Source: Patiria miniata (lineage: Eukaryota; Echinodermata; Asteroidea; Valvatida; Asterinidae). From it: a stretch of 64,000 bases of DNA. The notes under the pieces were generated by a model. It saw nothing but the letters and a program-made list of their open reading frames with translations, made no database searches and was not told the DNA's origin. Of the stretch, positions 23,813 through 34,556 are shown one piece after another; position 1 is the stretch's first letter; each line of letters starts with the position of its first letter. The translations under genes and the position numbers were made by a program. The stretch lies in NCBI RefSeq assembly GCF_015706575.1, contig NW_024037072.1:19283162-19347161 (forward strand). The letters run 5' to 3'.

Positions 23813-24261
23813 TCAAGAGCGCCATTGAGATTATCTATACATCACAAAAAAGCAAATACAATTTCTGGACTTATACGAATTCAGTGCAAGAGGCAAGTGA
23901 GTTGCAGCTGTCTTTATAACCTTTGAAAAAAAATAATAAGTGTTACATTTAGTAATGGGTAAATAATGCTGAAATTCAAGGGTTTTGAACTCCGTGCACA
24001 AATACCCCCTCAACGGTGGGCAGAGAAAAAGGCTAAGGCCAGCACGTAAGCCCGTCATCGGAAGCCCATGCTCATGGCGTTCGCATGCGCACACGCTTCG
24101 TGTTTGTGCAAATTCAGATGAAATGTGGTCATGGTACTCTGTCATACGCGCAATTCGCACGAGCACCATCTCCTTACGTTCATACACGTAGGTCGATACC
24201 ACGTACTGTTCTTGCACGGTGTCCATAACTGATGTTACACTATTTTATGCAGATTGAAACA
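23813..24261. other. 3' flank of the aquaporin gene, no gene recognised
   Basis: Nothing supportable; could include the aquaporin 3' UTR, whose end I could not locate. Confidence 0.4.
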
Positions 24262-24520
24262 TAGTCTGGTTCCCAGACCAAAGGGTTTTGAAAATTTTGA
24301 TGAATCTTAGGTCAGGTAGTCGCCACTAGCACTGTCACGTTGTCCGAAGTTTCCAGACAATTTTGAGTTAATGTCCATTTAGGCCTTGTGCATAGAGTAT
24401 GTACTAAGACAAGGGCAGAGTTTAGCTGCGTCATTTTTTAATTTTGTAGATTTAACGATCATTTGACCAACGATCGATTAAGGCATATAAAGGTGATTGT
24501 CAGGTCAGGGAACCAGACTA
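24262..24520. mobile_element. 259-bp element with TAGTCTGGTTCC ends
   Basis: Begins TAGTCTGGTTCCCAGACC and ends GGTCAGGGAACCAGACTA. If the outermost TA is read as a target duplication, the inverted end is GTCTGGTTCC, as in TA-targeting families. It lies 79 bp past the aquaporin stop codon and may be part of its 3' UTR. Confidence 0.82.
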
Positions 24521-24598
24521 CATGAAACAGCCAGAGGTTAACACGATCATAAGATTTAATTCATGCAACGTAAGCTGGTTAGTTTTCAGGGTGTGCGG

Positions 24599-24773
24599 TT
24601 ACTTGTCTTCCGTCATCGATGGTTGAGACTCCAGTAACTGCGCGTTGTCCTCGTGTCGTTTGTAGGCCGACTCGCAGTGCATGCCGATACCGAGGTAGTA
24701 CACCCAGGCTCCTATCGGTGCCCCGAGGAAGGGCACAAAGGTCGGGATGATCCACCAGTGAACCCCAGCTTGT
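24599..24773 (-). CDS. Aquaglyceroporin coding exon 6 with stop
   Basis: 175 nt coding residues 239-296 and the TAA stop at 24601-24599. It holds helix 6 (HWWIIPTFVPFLGAP) and a tail of about 30 mostly polar and acidic residues. The acceptor follows a strong T run (TTTTTTTACAG). I saw no clear AATAAA signal in the first few hundred bases after the stop; an inverted-repeat element begins 79 bp past it. Confidence 0.94.
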
Positions 24774-27700
24774 CTGTAAAAAAACAGAAAGGGTTAATAA
24801 TCGACACTACTTACGGGGTTTGGTCAAGGGAAGGCTGCACTGGCAAGCTTCAGGTCCACTTTAATGGATTGTTATGGCACAGCAAATTACACAGTACGGC
24901 TTAGAAAGAGTCTATTGCAAAATCACGTGAAGCCCCGTTTTTATACAGCGCTTTTGTGCAAAGAGCGACTACATAAGTTTGCAAGTAGAGCAAGTTTTCA
25001 ATGCACTCTTAATTCAGATGCGTGGTGGCATACTTGTTATTGAGCGCGCTATGTGACCTGGTGTTGTTAACTCTATTGAGAAAACCAGAGACGATGTTAT
25101 TGTCTAGTCCGTCACAAGTCATCGCAAGTCCATCCAACTAGTCATGCTGTCCCAATCAAGTCACAAGCTCTACCATGAGCTGTGACAAAGTTCAACCCCC
25201 CCCCCCTCCCCAGTTGGTAGAGTTTTGGTTTACTAAGTTAACAGACTTGTGATGGACTCAACTACAACACGGTAAAACAACAGCTCACTACCGTGGGAAC
25301 TTACGTCCAGACATCGGACCCATAGCCGGCAAGGGCGGTGAAGACACGCGGTCCGAAGTCCCTGGCAGGGTTGATGCCATAGCCAAAGTTGTAGCCGAAG
25401 CTGATGCCCACAGCGAAGAAAGTCAAGGCAACGAAGATGGGTTCCAGACCGCTGGGTGGCTTGGAGTTCTTGCTGTCTGTCACGGCCATGATGCCACCCA
25501 TCAGGAGGGCCGTGCCCAAGAGCTAGAGCGGTCAAAGGTCAAAGGTGAGCGGTTAGATGGTATTAATTTAAATGCGGCTTCAATTGAAAAGGCCAATCGA
25601 CTTGCTATTTTACTAGTGGACAAAGTTGTTACAACACCACAGAATCAGGTCACAGAGTAAAATGTGTAATTTTAAGTTTTAAAAAATAGTAAAGGCCTTT
25701 TTCTACGTTATCTCCTACTTCGGCTTTTTCAGCCTCGACTTCGGCGACTTTAGGCGCCTGTATTAGGGGAATTAGACTCAACAGAAGTCCAATGTGTGCA
25801 TCAGGTACATCAAGTGTTAAACCATGAAGCCACAATTTCCATAAAAAATAATGGTTTGACGTACATTAGGCTAATAAATGATTATGAAACCACAGATGAA
25901 GCCGAAGCCGAAAGAGACGAATCCAAAGATTTGAAAACCCAGGGTGACGATTGTATTTAGATGGACACTGTGCGTGGCTGACGAGAGGGCGCTGTGTTTG
26001 CATACGCTGTTCATCGTTTATACAATGTAAATGCATACCAGCGAGCACGAGGCAACATGGGAACCAACAGTTCTATTTTTCGCATTTTAATAATTGGGGG
26101 AGTACCCGTGCAAAGAGTTTAAACGCTTCACCGTTTACATGTTTTTGTTTTGTTTTACCCAATCTGACTTTATAGGGCTCAGTCTTATGACTGGCCGAGC
26201 ACTGAGGTCAGTTACCGGGTTCAAGAGTAAGAGTTTTTTACCAAACTGATCCGACGGATTATTAACCAAGTCTCATATTTTATGAAAGGGTTATAAAATT
26301 AAAGAAAAACTTGATTTTCCTTACGAAAAAAATAACGTGGTTTTCTTTTACCTGGTCGACGAATCCGACACCCCAGGACAGCCCCGGTGTGGGGTAAGTA
26401 GCAAAAATGCCCGCCGTACTGGTCGGTAACACCACCGTCCTATTGTGGTCTTCTTTGTCAATGGAATCTACAATATTTTGAAAAGAACAAAAAGTATCGA
26501 AGTAGCAAGTTGTCGAAAAAGTCCTCTAAAATGTATTTAACCATTAACAAACCTATTTATGGAATACATGCCTGCAGCATTCAACCCTTATATATCTGTA
26601 TCTGTATATGTATCATTATGGTCGGTAAAGCATCCCAGGGGAAACATCACACCAACTTAGAGATAGAAGACAATGGGAAGAAATTACAGGGTTTTTTCAC
26701 AACCCTTTATACAGCGAAAGCGTGATAACAACGGCGGTATTTTGAAGGTATCCTTTTTTCACATTTCGTTCCAATAACAAAATGCTAAATGAAAAAAATG
26801 CACGTGTATTACATTTTTTCCAAAGAGCATCCCTTTTCTTTTGGGAAAAGTGAAGCAAACTAAAGCCAACGAACCAGCAGAATGCGGGAGGACAACACGT
26901 CAAGCTCCTGATAATGACCAGAGGACACGCCTGGTTAATCTGGTTATATCAGTTACATTTAGGTTGCAGAGGATACGATTCAATTACGATTCAATTTCAA
27001 GTTACAGTGGGGATTTCCACAGGAATCCACAAATTTAGATTTTTCAAACTTCGAATAAAATTTTAAATTAAATGACCTCCTGAGTAAGGAGAAATTTGAG
27101 CATAATTATGTTCGAGCACATTTTCCGACCCAACCGCAGAATAACGTCTGCCTCTCTTCAATATCTTATAGCTACAGCACTGAGGTTATACTAAAGATGG
27201 CAATGTTTAATGTATTGTCTTTATAGCGTGTACACTCATGTTAAACTGAATTTCAGGGTCGCACCGTATCAAAAAAGTGTTAAGAGCGACTCAGGTTGAC
27301 TCGAATATATTTTGGTTTCACACAGACGAACCTCGTGTATGAAATTCTCATTGACTAGACTTTGGAGTAATTCCTAAGACCTACAACAGTCGATCAAGTC
27401 GATCTTTCGGCGTAGTCGCTCCAAACCGTTTCAAACATCCACCATTTCGATCATTTACTTTATTCAACCCCGTAGAATAGTTTGCTCTATAGCGCAGCTC
27501 TTGAACGCCGATATGAAAGGGGTGTACACTACACAAGCTTTACCGTAATAGACGGCGAAGACCATGGCCGCGGCCAGGAAGGCACCGATGAACTGAGCCA
27601 ACATGTAGACCGGGAAGGCAAGCCACTTCAGCTTGCCCAAGGTGCAGAAGGCAAGTGACACCGCCGGATTCAAATGACCACCTGCAAGGTATCACACCAA

Positions 27701-29446
27701 ACGTTAAATCGTGAGAAAAAAAATCATCACCTACATGCACTTTGACAAGCGTAGTATTATTGTTCAGTTCAATTTCTCTCTGGTTACGACGCCGAGTGTT
27801 CCCTAAAAGTACACGACAGGAAATGTGAGTGGGAAGCTTCAAGAAACCTAGCGAGAGAGAGAATATAATGAAGAAATGTTCATTTTGTGAGGTGCGAAGC
27901 AAAAATCAAGTGGATATTTCAGGAAAGCCAAAGAATCAGGCAGGGACGAAAACCCAGCCTTATTTATTGGTCGGTCGAGGCTGAATTCGAACTCGAGTCC
28001 CACAGTTGGGAAACAAAAATAGAAGTGTCACTTCGCCAACCTGACTCCCCCTTGCCATCGAAACCACGAAAACAGGAACAGCTCACTCCCAGTTTGAGAA
28101 CAATCAAAAGACCACACAGTGCTAGGAAGCAGCACTTCCCTATGTTTTACCCCTTATGGTTCCAGTTCTAAACCCTACGCCTTGTACACAATGAGGCCTT
28201 CACACGGCTGGGTAGTCAGCGATTGCGAAGCTTCCTCGTATATGCCCAACAAACTTTAAACACCGGTATTGTGGACAAAAACTTTACCTGACACTGATGC
28301 TGTGAAATACACCCCCAGCATCAAGCCGAAGGAATAGCCGATGTTGACGTTCAGAAAACCTGCCCCAGTGCCCGTCCCACCGAAGAACTTCATCTGCGCA
28401 ATGGCTCCATCACCAATCAACTACATGTGATGAGAAAGTAGAAAACCCATGCACGGTCGTAAAGGGTTCACTGTAAACAAGTTGGGCAAAATGGGTTGAT
28501 AATAATTCGACCAATGCTGGTCGACTTATCAACTGCCTACAATTTTGGGCAGATTCTTCCCAATAGTTTGACAGTTGTACCTTATTCCACCCAATATGAG
28601 GTAATTTCATACCAATGCTGGGTAAATTACACTGCCCAACAGTGTTTCATCAACAACTTTTTACAGTGTGGTTGCAGATAACAACTGCATTATTGCTAAT
28701 TGAGGGCGATGTATGAAACAGTTTTATTTTAAACTGCCATTGCCGGCACTTGGTAATAGTGCGCATTGATTTAGTTGTCAAGTTGGTATCGGCGTCATGT
28801 CAGGGCGTACGAACAGGCATAGGTCATCAGCAATTGTGTTTTCCCGATTCTGTCAAAGTACTCTGAGACGGCCAACCAGCCAGTCAAAGCAGCTTTGGTA
28901 AGACCTATAGATCGATCAAACCTAGCAACGAAATGTCGAAAATGTTGTTCTTTACTAGTTTTCTATAGTACTGTACCTTTGCTCGTCCACACCGCCACTG
29001 CCAAAGGCGCTGGAGACATTTTAGTCCCGTTCAGAAAAAAATATATCCAAAGATAGATCACCGAGTAATTTAGTCAACACCAGCACCCCATTATAGGGCT
29101 CTGGCTTTAATACGAGCGAACATTACTTTCCTAAACACACTGAAAAATAACGAGCAGTGCAGGCGAACATCACTACCGAACATCACTGCCAAATTTGAGC
29201 AAGTTCGAGCGAGAGCTATTACCAAAACTTTGACAAGTTCTAACAAGTTGACTGTAGTTGGACTAGTCTAGTTGACCATTCCAGACCATCCTACCGAAGT
29301 TGCGTTCAGAACCTCTGCACACAATCTTGACTTACCACTAGCATAAACGTCCCCAGGAGCTCGGCGCAAAATTGACGGATAAGCTCGTTCCTGAGACGGA
29401 GGTTGTCCAGGAACTTGTCCACGTGCATGAACCAACCCTCCGACAT
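24599..29446 (-). CDS. Aquaglyceroporin (AQP3/7/9/10 clade), six coding exons, complete
   Basis: A six-transmembrane channel protein predicted to pass water, glycerol and other small neutral solutes across a cell membrane. The coding exons, read on the minus strand, are 29446-29336, 28420-28288, 27681-27544, 26467-26352, 25522-25305 and 24773-24599. All five introns (915, 606, 1076, 829 and 531 bp) begin GT and end AG, in phases 0, 1, 1, 0 and 2. The joined frame is 891 nt, giving 296 residues plus TAA, a usual length for the family. NPA box 1 is at residues 86-88, in the context SGGHLNPAV. NPA box 2 is at 217-219 and is followed by Arg220 and Asp221; Asp there is typical of glycerol-permeable members. 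By position relative to the NPA boxes, the selectivity filter would be Tyr66, Gly205, Tyr214 and Arg220. Glu29 lies in helix 1. Loop C carries a possible N-glycosylation site, NRT, at 136-138. The cytoplasmic tail is short and acidic. There is no frameshift or internal stop. Assignment to one vertebrate paralogue is not justified. Confidence 0.95.
25305..25522 (-). CDS. Aquaglyceroporin coding exon 5 (second NPA box)
   Basis: 218 nt coding residues 167-238 plus two bases of residue 239. It contains helix 4, loop D, helix 5 and the second half-helix with GYGINPARDFGPRVF, the most diagnostic aquaglyceroporin motif in the protein. The acceptor is CTAG and the donor GTAAGT (phase 2). Confidence 0.96.
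26352..26467 (-). CDS. Aquaglyceroporin coding exon 4 (loop C)
   Basis: 116 nt coding residues 128-166. It holds extracellular loop C with the NRT sequon at 136-138 and the family motif TAGIFATYP, then the start of helix 4 (GFVDQ). The acceptor is TTGTAG and the donor GTAAAA (phase 0). Confidence 0.94.
27544..27681 (-). CDS. Aquaglyceroporin coding exon 3 (first NPA box)
   Basis: 138 nt coding residues 82-127 plus the first base of residue 128. It starts with GGHLNPAVSLAF, the first NPA half-helix, and continues into helix 3. The acceptor is TTGCAG and the donor GTAAAG. Confidence 0.95.
28288..28420 (-). CDS. Aquaglyceroporin coding exon 2
   Basis: 133 nt coding residues 38-81 plus the first base of Gly82. 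It carries the rest of helix 1 (LIGDGAIAQ), a Gly/Thr-rich extracellular loop and helix 2, including Tyr66 at the predicted selectivity-filter position. The acceptor is TAG and the donor GTAA (phase 1). A 200-bp inverted-repeat element sits 48 bp upstream of the acceptor side (28469-28668). Confidence 0.93.
28469..28668. mobile_element. 200-bp element with CACTGTAAA ends in intron 1
   Basis: Left end CACTGTAAACAAGTTG, right end complement CACTGTAAAAAGTTG. Phrases such as TTGGGCA, CCAATGCTGG and CCCAA are repeated within. It sits in intron 1 of the aquaporin gene, 48 bp from coding exon 2. Confidence 0.75.
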
Positions 29447-29484
29447 CTTGTCCGCCGAAGACTTCTGGGTTTGGCTGGAATCTT
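29336..29484 (-). CDS. Aquaglyceroporin exon with start codon (coding part 29446-29336)
   Basis: Codes residues 1-37: a cytoplasmic N terminus rich in charged residues, then the start of helix 1 with the family motif AELLGTF. The ATG at 29446 is the only in-frame start that gives a normal-length N terminus. The donor is GTAAGT after Val37 (phase 0). Upstream of the ATG, a pyrimidine-rich stretch ending TAG at 29487-29485 looks like a real acceptor, so this exon probably starts at 29484, with 38 nt of 5' UTR preceded by a non-coding exon that I cannot place. Confidence 0.88.
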
Positions 29485-29992
29485 CTACAAAAAGAAGATC
29501 ATTGAAATATATAAATATGTGCAGGTGAGTAAAATTTACACCAATAAGTGGTTCAAAATTCCCGATCGGTCTTCAATCACGTTGGGCATGTATATTTCGC
29601 ACAGATCCTGATCCGGATCTTGTTTTTCTCAGATCCTGATTTGGATTATGGATCTTGGGGATCCTTCCCGAGAGGTGGATCAGAACGTGATTCAAAATGG
29701 CGAGTAACGAAACCATGTACAATATTCAACATCTCCATGTTTACATTTGGCTAGTCACATGACTTAAGATCCGGACCCGGTGTAGCAGTTTTGTTTGTTA
29801 TAGTGAGGTACTGGTTCCAGTGACCGGACTTGAATCCGCAAAGAAACGAAGGCGCCCGCTTTTTTTTTATATTGGTGCACACGAGTTGCCCCTTTGTTAA
29901 TTCGGAATGGATTTTGCAAGCTGCTTGTAGACCAGAATGACGTGAAACAATTGATAAAGCCCGGCAGACGGTTATCAACAGTTTAAAGAAGG
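29485..29992 (-). promoter_or_regulatory. Upstream flank of the aquaporin start exon
   Basis: Contains a probable 3' splice site (TTCTTTTTGTAG ending at 29485) and a GATC-dense stretch at 29605-29690. If the splice site is used, this is intronic and the real promoter lies further to the right. No TATA box or initiator can be assigned. Confidence 0.35.
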
Positions 29993-31066
29993 TTTAAAGG
30001 TATACTTTAGCCAATTGTTAAAAATTGTGGTAACAGCGATTTTCGGATGCGAAAAATCCAGGACGATCGGTATGCTTAATAAACATCACGCTGAAAGAAA
30101 AATTTTGAAAAAATGTTTAAGATTTAACAAAACAGCAAACCAAACCTTTACACCCATACAAGAGCCATTTTCCCTTTTAAAGGCCTATGGGGCGATTTCC
30201 GTGTTAGCTTTTTTTCATTGAGAGCCGTCAATAAAAAAAAGTTACAACATCTTACCACCCCGAAGCAAAGTATTCTGCAAGTATCACAAATTTTGAAAAT
30301 ATTTTGCGTTAAACCAGCCAATAGAAAAGAAGAGTCTATTGCCATTTGCCATGGTAATGACAAACAAAATATCGTTAGGTCTCTCTTGGGCCACCATCGT
30401 TTTGTGCATTATAGCCATAGAAAGTAAGCAAGGAAGAAATACCACAGGATCACCTTAGAACAAATATATACAGCGTATTACAAAAAAGCCCTCACTGAAA
30501 AGAAAAGACCCCCAAAAAAAACAGTGCACGGGTTCGCCCTCAGCGGTGACAAAGGGAGAGTTCGGAAGGTTTGCTCAAACTCGTAGCCTTATTAGCCTAT
30601 TCAGGATATGGCATTCTCTGGGAACACTCTTTTGTATACCCAAAACAAATAGCGCCCTCCGATCCCATTGTTTCCGCCAATTCAGGAGCTTTTGTGAGTA
30701 GTCAAGGAGCGCCCTCTATGATGATGCACGCAAGCCATTGCTCCTTGGAAAAGTGACCGTGTATTGCATGCAAAGAAAAAAGTCATGCATATTCATTATT
30801 CGAAACATTAATGGAGCAAGCTTTCCCACTATTTCAAAGCCCGATCTCAACAATATTCATCGCTACCATTTCAAAATGAACACGTGTATAGCCTTTTGCC
30901 AAGGCCATCGGAAGTTAACCGGCATTATTAGACGTGCGCGGCGAAGCTGAGCTGAAACTTCATCAGGTCAGTTGTTCAGCACCCTTCTTTAGATTTTGAG
31001 GAGTTTTATTGCTTCAAAATAATGAACAAAATGCACAAATTACAAATGATGGACTATACCTTTAAA
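29993..31066. mobile_element. Candidate 1.07-kb element with TTTAAAGGTATA ends
   Basis: Left end TTTAAAGGTATACT, right end complement TTTAAAGGTATAGT. The right terminal segment recurs in inverted form at 36236-36283. The ends resemble those at 5655-6653. The interior holds no recognisable coding and may be composite. Confidence 0.5.
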
Positions 31067-31502
31067 TGCATACTGCATGCAAGACAAGTCATGTAAACTC
31101 GCTACGCATACTGATGCACGTGTGCAGAAAAAAAAAAACGACATAAGTTCGGAAACAGCCTAGGCCGAAAATCCCTGTGTCCGTCATTCGTTGAGCGTAG
31201 TGCACTTTGCGTGATGCGTAAAAAAACAGTTGTTTGAAAAGCAACGCGCATCACACGTACGTTCATGTGTTCGTACTGCGTGCTGCGTTCTGCGTATTGC
31301 GTTGTCCGTTTAAATTTTATACGCTCCAGGGAGCAATTAAAATGGATGACGCATCCAACACGCAAGATATTTGTTGCCCATACAACTTTTAGAGAAACGA
31401 TGAAGTCGTGGGGTAAAAAGATAAAGATTAATAAAATTGTCCCAAAAAGGAAGCAGTTCGTATGTGAATCATTTTAAGCACAATAAATTTAGGACCGGCC
31501 TC

Positions 31503-31661
31503 AATAGACCGCTTGCAGACGCGTTCGATAATCGAGGCGCGAAGGCGCGCGACGCCATGTTGTGGGTCAAGCGCATATCTATCCATGCACATTTTGTCTC
31601 ACAACATGGCGTCGCGCACCTTCGCGCGTCAATTATCGAACGCGTCTGCAAGCGGTCTATT
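31503..31661. mobile_element. 159-bp foldback element
   Basis: Arms of about 61 bp, beginning AATAGACCGCTTGCAGACGC and ending in the complement, with only a few mismatches. The loop is about 37 nt. The arms are very CpG-rich (TTCGCGC, GACGCCATG). The open frames on both strands are the same peptide read from the two arms and are not genes. Confidence 0.88.
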
Positions 31662-34556
31662 AAATATTCTTAATGTTCCGTTAATACAGCATTGAACATT
31701 CATACCCTGTGTACTTTATTGAGAAGTTAAATGTTGTCAATGTTCATTTCGTAAAATGTGTACTTTGCCAAAGCTACTCCAAATTTGATTACTATTGATA
31801 TTTCTACTCGTAAAACTGCTGCACGCCAGCTCTTTAAATGAGCTTTTACGTCCGTCAAGTGTATAGACACATGGATTTTCACAGTACGCAATGCATCATG
31901 GCTACGCAACTGACACAATGCAATACGCACCTCGAAAATGGATACATGGATTTTCGGCCTTATGGTGTTTTTTTTTTCAAACGTCTTTTTTTAACTAATC
32001 AACATATTCGGTATGGGGTAGATGGACTTCTTTTTCAAACATTTGATTTTCTTTCCAGGATCGGCCGGTAGGCCTAACGTTTAATTTGTTGATGGCAATG
32101 GCCTAACGAAAACAACGTGGAACCAATTATTGTCATGATCCTGATAACTAAGAGCGGTGACCGGTGGTGTAGGGAGGGGGGGGGGGGAGAAGAAACAGGA
32201 CAAGACATGAGAATAGAAATTTACGTAATGATAAGTGATCAAAGAGGAAGACAACATTGATATCGCCGAGAAGCTGCCCATGCACACCAGCAGAAAAGAC
32301 ACATTATGGATGCGATTCACATGAAATTGATAATACCAGCACAAACATCACAAAACATGCTAAATATTATAACAAGGGGATTTGTGACTGCCGTCCTACA
32401 TACCGTTCAAATACGAGCCAGGTCGGTCGTCCGATAAAAGCTGGCTGTTCTCTGTACTTGCCATTCCTAACAATTTGAACCGTAAAAGCTATATATCTTG
32501 GAAGGAACAGATCACACAGTAATAATAAGGCGATAACTTGCTACAATGGAGCGTTCAAATGCTATAACAGTTTTCATGGTAAACGAAGGGTCTGGAGATA
32601 GATTTGACTCACTGTCGTATCAAGCAGAAATCCACAACTGGGACGTTCTTGGGAAATCAAAGACGTGAAGGGCAATCAAAGACGTTTTTTTTTCCCAAAA
32701 CAGACTGATTTTTGTAAAAATATCAGATGTCAAGTTCGGAAGCCTTTAAACAGAAACATACCGCGTCCAACTGATGTCCCTAATAAAGGGCAACCATAAA
32801 AGCAACAGCTTAACTACACCTTTAACATAGGAAAATACGACACTGGATGAGTTGGTTCCCGACTCTTTAGCGAAGCTGACCTAGTCCGAGTTCTTTATCT
32901 GAACTTCCAGTTCAAATACCGAGCACTCTGACCTTTGATCAAGGAGCAGGCATATACTGTGATACTATGCCTATACCATGACAGTACCAAAACAAATCAG
33001 ACTATAGGCTTGTTTAGTTAAGCTAAACCTATAGGCCCTACTGTACTCATCGGAGTTTTCGACCGGGGAACCTGCAGGGTGCAACCACCCTGCAAAAAAA
33101 TCCCATAGACACTAGTGCTAAATGCGCATACTTCAAAATTCTTTTAAAAATACTCAGAACTCTCACAGGTATTCAAGCTGCACAGAAAAATGATGATCAA
33201 AGTGTCATCTTTCATTTTTTTTTCATTTTTTGGTGGGTTGACCATTGACTTTTAGAGATATTCTCACCCAAAGAAGACGACCCCTATTTTCCCCAAAGCG
33301 GAAAAGTAGCCATCTTGAAAAACGATCCCTCCACGACATGGCAAAATAGCGCCACTTTCGAGCCCAATAGCATCCAAAATGCTCAGAATTGGGAGCCCCA
33401 AGTCCGGGCCAGAGGTTCATTACCATATTTATTCAATTCCCCAATTTTATGGCTCAGCTCAAAACTCTCTAATATAGAATATTTTGAGGGTAGGCCTATA
33501 ACTTTTATTCATGAGCTCGGCGGACGGACTTTTGGTCTATTTACAGGCGTGCACCCTGCAGCATTCAGACCACAGCGATTTTGCGCAGTACGCTATACCA
33601 AAACCACACTGACTGTGATGGATAATACGCTACTCCGAATCATATGACATAATTTATTCGTTCACGTGAAATGCTTCAAGCATGCGTATAATGGTAAATG
33701 ATTTTACCGAGATTGGCAAACATTTCCAAGCGGGGCTTGTAATGTCATGTGTGTGAAAAATCCTGTCCTTGAAGTGATTAAATTAAATAACCAGTTGACA
33801 GCAGAAGAAACGGGTAATAAAAAGACAAGACGTAACTCCTAAAAGAAGGACAAAACTGTGTAAAAATGGGGTGCGCAGATCCGCTACTGTCAACTAAAAA
33901 CGGACGTTAAGATCGTCAAGAGATAAACAATGTACACGCACTGCTCCTGAGGATCAATGTTCAACGGCCAGTTATTATTGGATGACGTTATTTCTAGATT
34001 ATTTTTATAACGCTGATCAGACCGAAGGGAATGTCGGTTCCATCCTAACCGGCTCTCCTTCCCGCAAAAGAAGAAAAATAGTAATAAATCTGAGGTTTAT
34101 TTGAAACTTTATAAAATAAAAACAAACATCCGAGCCCGTTAACCCTGGAATCAAATGACACCGTCTCCTCCGTACACCAATCAAAGGAGTAGATAGCAAC
34201 GTCTTGCTAATAATAGTTGCTATATATGCTTAATTGTTACCGGAATTTGTCACACACACAAAAAAACAAATCTCCCCTCCTTATTCCCCCACCCCACACC
34301 CCCACCCACTCCCAGTTAAGAGGTAATTTCTGTGCATCGCCAAAATACGGTCAAAATTAAGGGCCAGCTAGACTGGAATATATTCAGGGACTCCAGACAA
34401 AGGAGTATCTTTCGTCTAGAATGCGTCATTTCCGGCTCCAAAAACGCGCTACCCACGAAATAAAGATAATTTAAATGTGGAATATAAAAGTCGCACAACA
34501 CTTAAAATTGATAATTTGAGGTTTTCGGTGGGGTTTTTATGGCACGAAGGAAATAC
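31662..34556. other. No gene recognised
   Basis: A 12-bp inverted pair CTGCAGGGTGCA (33072-33083) and TGCACCCTGCAG (33550-33561) brackets about 490 bp, within which a 110-codon frame has no recognisable features. A G run lies at 32167-32178. Confidence 0.5.

Noticed and set aside
25878..25960. Hydrophobic minus-strand peptide in aquaporin intron 4 as an extra exon
   Set aside because: It would break the aquaporin frame and helix 4; it contains a GAAGCCGAAGCC-type phrase seen elsewhere in repeats.
27940..28060. tRNA-like phrase GAATTCGAACTCGAGTCCCA
   Set aside because: No acceptor stem or D arm can be formed around it; at most a decayed tRNA-derived SINE.
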